From UBA7332 sp051657165 (GTDB taxonomy: Bacteria > Bacteroidota > Bacteroidia > Bacteroidales > UBA7332), in contig JBOFKD010000018.1 of NCBI GenBank assembly GCA_051657165.1, forward strand, positions 1-11,932: a stretch of 11,932 bases of DNA. Reading direction: 5' to 3'. A model generated the notes under the pieces. It saw nothing but the letters and a program-made list of their open reading frames with translations, ran no database searches and was not told the origin of the DNA. Shown piece after piece: positions 7,928-11,932 of the stretch; positions within the stretch are counted from its first letter, which is position 1; each line of letters starts with the position of its first letter. The position numbers and the translations under genes are program-made.

Positions 7928-8119
7928 ATAAGTTAAGAGTTAGTGAAACCGGTTAGTTTATATTTGAGATCTAAATCCCCGATATATATATGTTTATATG
8001 TTTTAAAAACAATAAACCGACCTTTATGTTTGACTATTCGTGTTAAATAATGCAACGGGAATCTGTTGCCGGGGTGACTGAATCATTATTCTTTCTGGTA
8101 TTAATATCCGGACGGACAC
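7928..8119 (-). other. Leader/promoter region of the kinase-glycan operon, no canonical promoter found
   Basis: This A/T-rich stretch separates the pnp terminator from the kinase start and should carry the operon promoter. On the minus strand it contains no TTTG at all, so no standard Bacteroidetes TAnnTTTG box exists here. The nearest approximation is TATATATC (7980-7987), about 21 bases after a TTG within TTTATTGTTTTT, matching the consensus at only part of its positions. Small symmetries are present: GCAAC/GTTGC arms (8052-8056 and 8065-8069) and the 8-base palindrome AACCGGTT (7947-7954). I cannot assign function to either. I see no coding capacity. Confidence 0.3.
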
Positions 8120-8152
8120 AAAAAAAAGGAGTCTCCTTAAGAGACTCCTTTT
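8120..8152 (-). terminator. Intrinsic terminator of pnp
   Basis: A perfect 12-base-pair hairpin has arms at 8124-8135 and 8141-8152 and a 5-base loop. The stem core is GGAGTCTC/GAGACTCC. Read on the minus strand it is followed by an unbroken run of eight T (8127 down to 8120, partly within the stem). It begins 32 bases after the pnp stop. This is a textbook rho-independent terminator and sets the border between pnp and the glycan operon. On the plus strand the trailing T run is short, and no plus-strand gene would need it. Confidence 0.93.
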
Positions 8153-8184
8153 CTATATAAATTTGGCTTTTTCTTTCTCAGAAA

Positions 8185-10323
8185 TTATGCTTTCTTTTCC
8201 GGACGAGGAGGGCGGGGTAGTAATACTTTTCTTGAAAGTTTGAACTTACCTGTTTTCTTATCAACATCCAATAGTTTAACCTGGATTGGATCGCCTTCTT
8301 TTAATCCTGAATTTTCCATAGACTCTAAACGTTCCCATGTAATTTCAGAAATGTGAAGTAATCCTTCTTTACCCGGCATAAATTCAACGAATGCACCGAA
8401 ATCTTTAATTGATTTCACTATACCGTCGTAAGTTTCACCGATCTCAGGCTGAGCTACGATAGCTTTAATTTTAGAAACTGCAATATGCATAGATTGTGCG
8501 CTTGTTGCAGAAACTTCGCAACGACCCATACCGTCAACTTCTTCAATTGTAACGATTGCTCCGGATTCTTCCTGAATTCCCTGAATAATTTTACCACCAG
8601 GACCGATTACAGCACCAATCAATTCTTTTGGAATTGCAATAACTTCAACGCGTGGAGCGTGAGGTTTAAGTTCTGTACGAGGTTCAGCAATACAATCAGT
8701 GATTTTGTCAAGGATATGCATACGGCCTTCACGAGCTTGTTTCAATGCTGTTTCCAGAATTTCGTATGACAAACCGTCAACTTTAATGTCCATTTGAGTA
8801 GCAGTGATACCGTCTTTAGTACCTGTTACTTTAAAGTCCATATCACCTAAGTGGTCTTCATCACCTAAGATATCAGAAAGTACAGCAAATTTTGTATTTC
8901 CTTTATCTGTGATTAGTCCCATTGCGATACCTGATACCGGTTTCGGGATTTTAACACCTGCATCCATTAAAGCTAATGTTCCTGCACATACTGTTGCCAT
9001 AGATGACGATCCGTTTGACTCAAGAATATCTGAAACAACACGGATTGTATAAGGACAATTTGCCGGAATCATTGGTTTTAATGCACGAAGTGCCAGATTT
9101 CCGTGTCCGATTTCGCGACGACCAATACCACGTGTCGGGCGAGCTTCTCCTGTAGAGAACGGAGGGAAATTATAGTGAAGTAAGAATCTGTCTTTACCTT
9201 TTGTAAGAGCTTCGTCGATAATCTTCTCATCTAGTTTATTACCCAGAGTAACAGTTGTCAAAGACTGAGTTTCTCCACGGGTAAATACTGCCGAACCGTG
9301 AGGTCCCGGAAGATAGTCTACCTCGCACCAGATAGGGCGGATCTCTGTTGTAGAACGACCATCCAGACGTTTTCCTTCATCCAGGATAGAACGACGCATA
9401 GCTTCTTTTTCTACATCATGGTAGTAACGTCCGATAAGTGCTTTTTTCTCAGCAAGCTCTTCTTCTGTCAAATTTGCTTTATACTCTTCAAGTACAGCTT
9501 CGAAAGCTTCACCGCGAGCATGTTTGTCATTGTTACATGATGTAGCAACAACATAAGCTTTATCATAACATTTAGCCCAGATGTCTTTGCGAAGCTCTTC
9601 ATCGTTTTCTTCGTGACAATATTCACGTTTAACAGTTGAACCTACCATTTCAGCAAATTCAATCTGTGCCTGACAGTGAACTTTGATTGCATCGTGAGCA
9701 AATTTCATTGCATTCAGAAGGTCCATTTCAGAAACCTCTTTCATTTCACCCTCAACCATCATGATGTTATCCATAGTTGCAGCAACTACAACATCCATAT
9801 CTGCTTGCTCAAGTTCAGCAAAAGTAGGGTTTAATTTGAATTCTCCGTTGATACGTGCAACACGTACTTCTGAAATAGGTCCGTTGAAAGGGATATTTGA
9901 AACTGCTAAGGCAGCAGATGCAGCCAAACCAGCTAAAGCATCAGGCATATCCACACCATCAGCTGAATATAATGTGATCTGAACAAATGTGTCAGCGTGA
10001 TAATCATCAGGGAAAAGCGGGCGTAGAGCACGGTCCACTAAACGGGATGTCAAAACTTCGTAGTCAGATGGTTTTCCTTCACGTTTAGTAAAGCCACCAG
10101 GGAAACGTCCGTTTGACGCAAATTTTTCTTTGTAATCTACTGACAACGGCATGAAGTCAGTTCCCGGTACTGCGTCTTTAGCAGAACAAACAGTAGCCAA
10201 CAACATCGTGTTGTTCATGCGTAGCATCACTGCTCCGTCTGCTTGTTTAGCTAGCTTTCCGGTTTCCAGGGTAATGGTTCTACCGTCACCCAGGTCAATC
10301 GTTTTTGTAATTGGATTCAACAT
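8185..10323 (-). CDS. pnp: Polyribonucleotide nucleotidyltransferase (polynucleotide phosphorylase)
   Basis: This 3'-to-5' phosphorolytic exoribonuclease degrades mRNA, releasing nucleoside diphosphates, and acts as a cytoplasmic trimer. At 712 residues it has full family length and order: RNase PH domain 1 (about 1-145), a helical linker, RNase PH domain 2 (about 318-545), KH (about 555-617) and S1 (about 628-697). Key segments are GKPSDYEVLTSRLVDRALRP (83-102), TRGETQ (348-353), GRREIGHGNLALRAL (401-415), SNGSSSMA (436-443), and the metal/catalytic region DILGDEDHLGDMDFKV (484-499) with Asp488, Asp494 and Asp496. The KH loop GPGG is at 574-577. A short Pro/Arg/Lys-rich tail ends the protein. 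The start at 10323 gives the usual N-terminus with a 43-base leader from the proposed -7 box. It has its own terminator, and rpsO is not its neighbour, unlike the enterobacterial arrangement. Confidence 0.98.
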   Translation of the reverse strand: MLNPITKTIDLGDGRTITLETGKLAKQADGAVMLRMNNTMLLATVCSAKDAVPGTDFMPLSVDYKEKFASNGRFPGGFTKREGKPSDYEVLTSRLVDRALRPLFPDDYHADTFVQITLYSADGVDMPDALAGLAASAALAVSNIPFNGPISEVRVARINGEFKLNPTFAELEQADMDVVVAATMDNIMMVEGEMKEVSEMDLLNAMKFAHDAIKVHCQAQIEFAEMVGSTVKREYCHEENDEELRKDIWAKCYDKAYVVATSCNNDKHARGEAFEAVLEEYKANLTEEELAEKKALIGRYYHDVEKEAMRRSILDEGKRLDGRSTTEIRPIWCEVDYLPGPHGSAVFTRGETQSLTTVTLGNKLDEKIIDEALTKGKDRFLLHYNFPPFSTGEARPTRGIGRREIGHGNLALRALKPMIPANCPYTIRVVSDILESNGSSSMATVCAGTLALMDAGVKIPKPVSGIAMGLITDKGNTKFAVLSDILGDEDHLGDMDFKVTGTKDGITATQMDIKVDGLSYEILETALKQAREGRMHILDKITDCIAEPRTELKPHAPRVEVIAIPKELIGAVIGPGGKIIQGIQEESGAIVTIEEVDGMGRCEVSATSAQSMHIAVSKIKAIVAQPEIGETYDGIVKSIKDFGAFVEFMPGKEGLLHISEITWERLESMENSGLKEGDPIQVKLLDVDKKTGKFKLSRKVLLPRPPRPEKKA

Positions 10324-10366
10324 ATAAATCTTCTTATATTATTTTCTTTACATCTTCAAATTCGCG

Positions 10367-10374
10367 CAAAGATA
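10367..10374 (-). promoter_or_regulatory. -7 box of the pnp promoter (Bacteroidetes type)
   Basis: Read on the minus strand these bases are TATCTTTG followed by CGCG, matching the Bacteroidetes -7 consensus TAnnTTTG exactly. Transcription would start near 10360, giving a leader of about 37 bases before the pnp ATG. The -33 region, expected around 10394-10399, lacks a TTTG and reads roughly ACAATG, so only the -7 part is convincing. The location in the 125-base gap upstream of pnp supports the call. Confidence 0.65.
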
Positions 10375-10448
10375 CATTAAAGTTTCTCTTCTTCATTGTA
10401 TTATGGGTGAAAATATTATCTTATACCCCTTTTTTATAACCATTCCAA

Positions 10449-10910
10449 CTACTGAAGTTTATAGCGGATACGTAGCCTTCCTTCGTTAAAGTCGTAATTA
10501 TTAATTATAAAATGTCCTATTTCAGAGGTGTTTCCTACATGCATACCTATGCAGGGGCATGCATCATAATCGCCTATTCTCACGATTCGAAGCGTCTCGC
10601 CGGCATCATCGGGTAAACGTTTTAGATCAAACTGATTACAGGCATCTTCTACGGGCATCAGCTCACTGGTTACATCTAGCCTCATGTCTATAATGCGGTT
10701 GACCTGATCTTCTACTTCCTGCATTTGTGCGGCAGTAGGAGCGTTTGTCAATATATAATCGCATTTCGATTTCTTACGCTCTATATGGGCGCTTACGGCT
10801 CTACCACATTTAAACATCCGGTCCATTGTTTGGTTCAGAATGTGTTCTGCCGTATGCATAGGCTCGTGATAATCTTTTTTGGGTTGTAGCTGAGGATTTT
10901 CTTGCATCAT
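10449..10910 (-). CDS. Stand-alone alanyl-tRNA editing domain protein (AlaX/SAD-like)
   Basis: This 153-residue protein resembles the editing (second additional) domain of alanyl-tRNA synthetase without the synthetase core. Such free-standing proteins hydrolyse tRNA-Ala mischarged with serine or glycine. The zinc ligands are in place: HTAEHIL (His19, His23) and CIGMH (Cys120, His124). The segment CIGMHVGNTSEIGHFII (120-136) parallels the CGGTHVxxTGEIG block of alanyl-tRNA synthetase, and the protein ends in the expected RLRIRYKL strand. The size fits the short AlaX class. Substrate specificity is inferred from the family; a threonyl-tRNA editing relative is less likely. Two consecutive ATG codons (10910 and 10907) leave the exact start open by one residue. 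It lies upstream of pnp, 125 bases away, with a separate pnp promoter between them, so joint transcription is possible but not required. Confidence 0.83.
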   Translation of the reverse strand: MMQENPQLQPKKDYHEPMHTAEHILNQTMDRMFKCGRAVSAHIERKKSKCDYILTNAPTAAQMQEVEDQVNRIIDMRLDVTSELMPVEDACNQFDLKRLPDDAGETLRIVRIGDYDACPCIGMHVGNTSEIGHFIINNYDFNEGRLRIRYKLQ

Positions 10911-10920
10911 TTAATTTTGA

Positions 10921-10967
10921 CTTTTGTGCATAAGAATGCATGGTTTTATAACATAGTAGCACAAAAG
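10921..10967. repeat. 9-base perfect inverted repeat upstream of the tRNA-editing gene
   Basis: CTTTTGTGC (10921-10929) and GCACAAAAG (10959-10967) are exact inverted copies separated by 29 bases, in the 99-base gap between the GNAT gene and the tRNA-editing gene. The gene-proximal arm ends 10 bases before the upstream ATG. The distal arm overlaps TTCTTTTG (minus strand, 10962-10969), which differs from the TAnnTTTG -7 consensus at one base. Possible roles are a repressor site with two half-sites or a leader hairpin. The long loop and the absence of a T run argue against a terminator. Confidence 0.45.
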
Positions 10968-11002
10968 AAATAAATTTTATGGTTCGTATGCTATATACTC
11001 AG

Positions 11003-11040
11003 CAAGAATTTATAACCTTTTTCTCAGTAAATAATTCTTG
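11003..11040. repeat. 8-base inverted repeat across the GNAT stop codon
   Basis: CAAGAATT (11003-11010) and AATTCTTG (11033-11040) are exact inverted copies 22 bases apart, bracketing the stop of the GNAT gene. Such a weak, A/T-rich stem without a following T run is a poor terminator; it may protect the 3' end of the transcript or be chance. Confidence 0.25.
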
Positions 11041-11930
11041 ATATAAAGTTTATTTGCTTTATATAACTGCTCGGAAATTATTTTATATCCATTTTTTATG
11101 AAGAATGGAAGTGCGGTTATACTAACTTCAGAGGTTATTTCAGTTATATGATTTAGTTTAGCCATTTCTTCAATATGTCTGAGTAATAATGATGCTATAC
11201 CCTGATGCTGATAATCTTTGTGGACAAACATAGAATTAAGATATCCATTGTAACTGAGAATTGAAAATCCGGTTATATTTTGTTGTTGGTTTACAGCAAT
11301 AAGGCATATGTCGGTTGATATTAATTCTATCCATCTGTTTGAATTGTTACCGCATGAAGCCCAGTCCAAAACTTGCTCTTCAGAATAATCCTTTCTGTTT
11401 ACGTGAAGTATCGTATTGCAAAATAATTGTTTTAGTTCTTCTGTATCTGAAATCTCAGCTTTGAGGATGCGGGATTTAGCCAGTTTCATTTTTAAAATAG
11501 GGAAGGGGTTGCCTTGTTCATCTTTGTCGGTTCGTTCCGTGATCTCGAATCCCATATGAAGATAAAACTGTAAGGCTTTGGGATTTTGTTCGTTGACATC
11601 GACTTCTGATATGTGATACTTCTTAATGCTCAGGGTTACAAGTTGTTTGCCTATACCCTTTCCGAAGAACTGAGGTTCTGCAAAAAGCATTTCAATCTTA
11701 TTCTGTTCAATCCCCATAAATGCAACAGGAGTATCCTCCGAATATGCAATCAGCAGAATCTGAATGTGTGATAATCCCTCTTTGACAAAGGGAACGAGCT
11801 TTTTTATGTCATCTTGAGTCAGAAAGTGATGGCTTGCTTTTACAGATCTTTCCCAGACAGAACATAATGTGCAGATAAGATCTTCGCTTCTGTCAGGATT
11901 TTCCTCTATTCTGAAATATTTGTTTTGCAT
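11010..11930 (-). CDS. Tandem double-GNAT N-acetyltransferase
   Basis: This 306-residue protein joins two GNAT acyltransferase domains, each of which would use acetyl-CoA to acetylate an amine; the substrates are unknown. Domain 1 (about 5-150) carries WERSVKASHHFL (26-37), typical of YjaB-like GNATs, the CoA-binding loop FFGKGIGKQL (88-97), and NPKALQFYLHMGFE (116-129). Domain 2 (about 155-300) carries RKDYSEEQVLDWAS (179-192), a pattern seen in YafP-like GNATs, the CoA-binding loop YQHQGIASLLL (240-250), and ALPFFIKNGYK (273-283). Both CoA loops look intact, so neither domain seems dead. I see no membrane segment. The ATG at 11930 is two bases from the window edge, so an upstream start in the same frame cannot be excluded, although IEENPD at residues 8-13 is a plausible first strand. 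The next gene starts 99 bases downstream. Confidence 0.85.
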   Translation of the reverse strand: MQNKYFRIEENPDRSEDLICTLCSVWERSVKASHHFLTQDDIKKLVPFVKEGLSHIQILLIAYSEDTPVAFMGIEQNKIEMLFAEPQFFGKGIGKQLVTLSIKKYHISEVDVNEQNPKALQFYLHMGFEITERTDKDEQGNPFPILKMKLAKSRILKAEISDTEELKQLFCNTILHVNRKDYSEEQVLDWASCGNNSNRWIELISTDICLIAVNQQQNITGFSILSYNGYLNSMFVHKDYQHQGIASLLLRHIEEMAKLNHITEITSEVSITALPFFIKNGYKIISEQLYKANKLYIKNYLLRKRL

Positions 11931-11932
11931 AT

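Noticed and set aside
7980..7990. Short alternating TA tract upstream of the kinase
   Set aside because: It is too short and simple to be called a repeat element; it is what an A/T-rich leader often contains, and I mention it only as a weak -7 candidate.
8485..9982. Plus-strand open frames opposite pnp (8485-8769, 8804-9052, 9298-9540, 9761-9982)
   Set aside because: They are antisense to a gene with every PNPase motif, and their predicted peptides are unstructured shadows without family resemblance.
10401..10437. GGGT...ACCC arms followed by CCTTTTTT in the gap between the tRNA-editing gene and pnp, resembling a plus-strand terminator
   Set aside because: The stem is only four base pairs around a long A/T-rich loop, and no plus-strand gene lies upstream. 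On the minus strand no T run follows, so it cannot terminate the editing gene either.

Overview
The window looks like chromosome of a member of the Bacteroidales (Bacteroidetes), perhaps Bacteroides, Parabacteroides, Dysgonomonas or a relative; the genus cannot be fixed from the sequence alone. Reasons: a TAnnTTTG-type -7 promoter box (TATCTTTG) upstream of pnp, start codons preceded by A/T-rich leaders instead of clear Shine-Dalgarno sequences, low GC content, and the character of the encoded proteins. Every gene I can support lies on the minus strand, so transcription runs from high to low coordinates.

Region A (about 11930 to 8120) is housekeeping. It holds a tandem double-GNAT acetyltransferase (11010-11930), a stand-alone alanyl-tRNA-editing (AlaX/SAD-like) protein (10449-10910) and polynucleotide phosphorylase pnp (8185-10323). 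pnp has a recognisable -7 box and ends at a strong intrinsic terminator (8120-8152).

Region B (7927 to 1, continuing off the left edge) is a tightly packed seven-gene block. In transcription order it encodes a soluble GAF-domain hybrid-free histidine kinase, a GT2 glycosyltransferase, a Wzx-type oligosaccharide flippase, a GT4 (GT-B) glycosyltransferase, a membrane-anchored GT2 glycosyltransferase, UDP-glucose 6-dehydrogenase (ugd), and a UDP-glucuronate decarboxylase (uxs) cut by the window edge. Junctions are overlaps of 4 or 11 bases, or gaps of 4 to 19 bases, so one polycistronic transcript is very likely.

Read as a pathway, Ugd oxidises UDP-glucose to UDP-glucuronate and Uxs decarboxylates it to UDP-xylose. 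The three glycosyltransferases build a lipid-linked oligosaccharide and the flippase moves it to the periplasm. The expected product is a glycan containing glucuronate and/or xylose. No Wzy polymerase, chain-length regulator, initiating phosphoglycosyltransferase or UpxY/UpxZ-type capsule regulator is visible. That fits a short oligosaccharide, such as the phylum-wide Bacteroidetes protein O-glycan, at least as well as a capsule, but the locus continues beyond base 1. The most unusual point is the orphan cytoplasmic histidine kinase, without a response regulator, as the first gene of the glycan operon.

I see no RNA genes, insertion sequences, CRISPR arrays or attachment sites. No gene-free stretch exceeds 300 bases; the longest is the 257 bases between the kinase and pnp.
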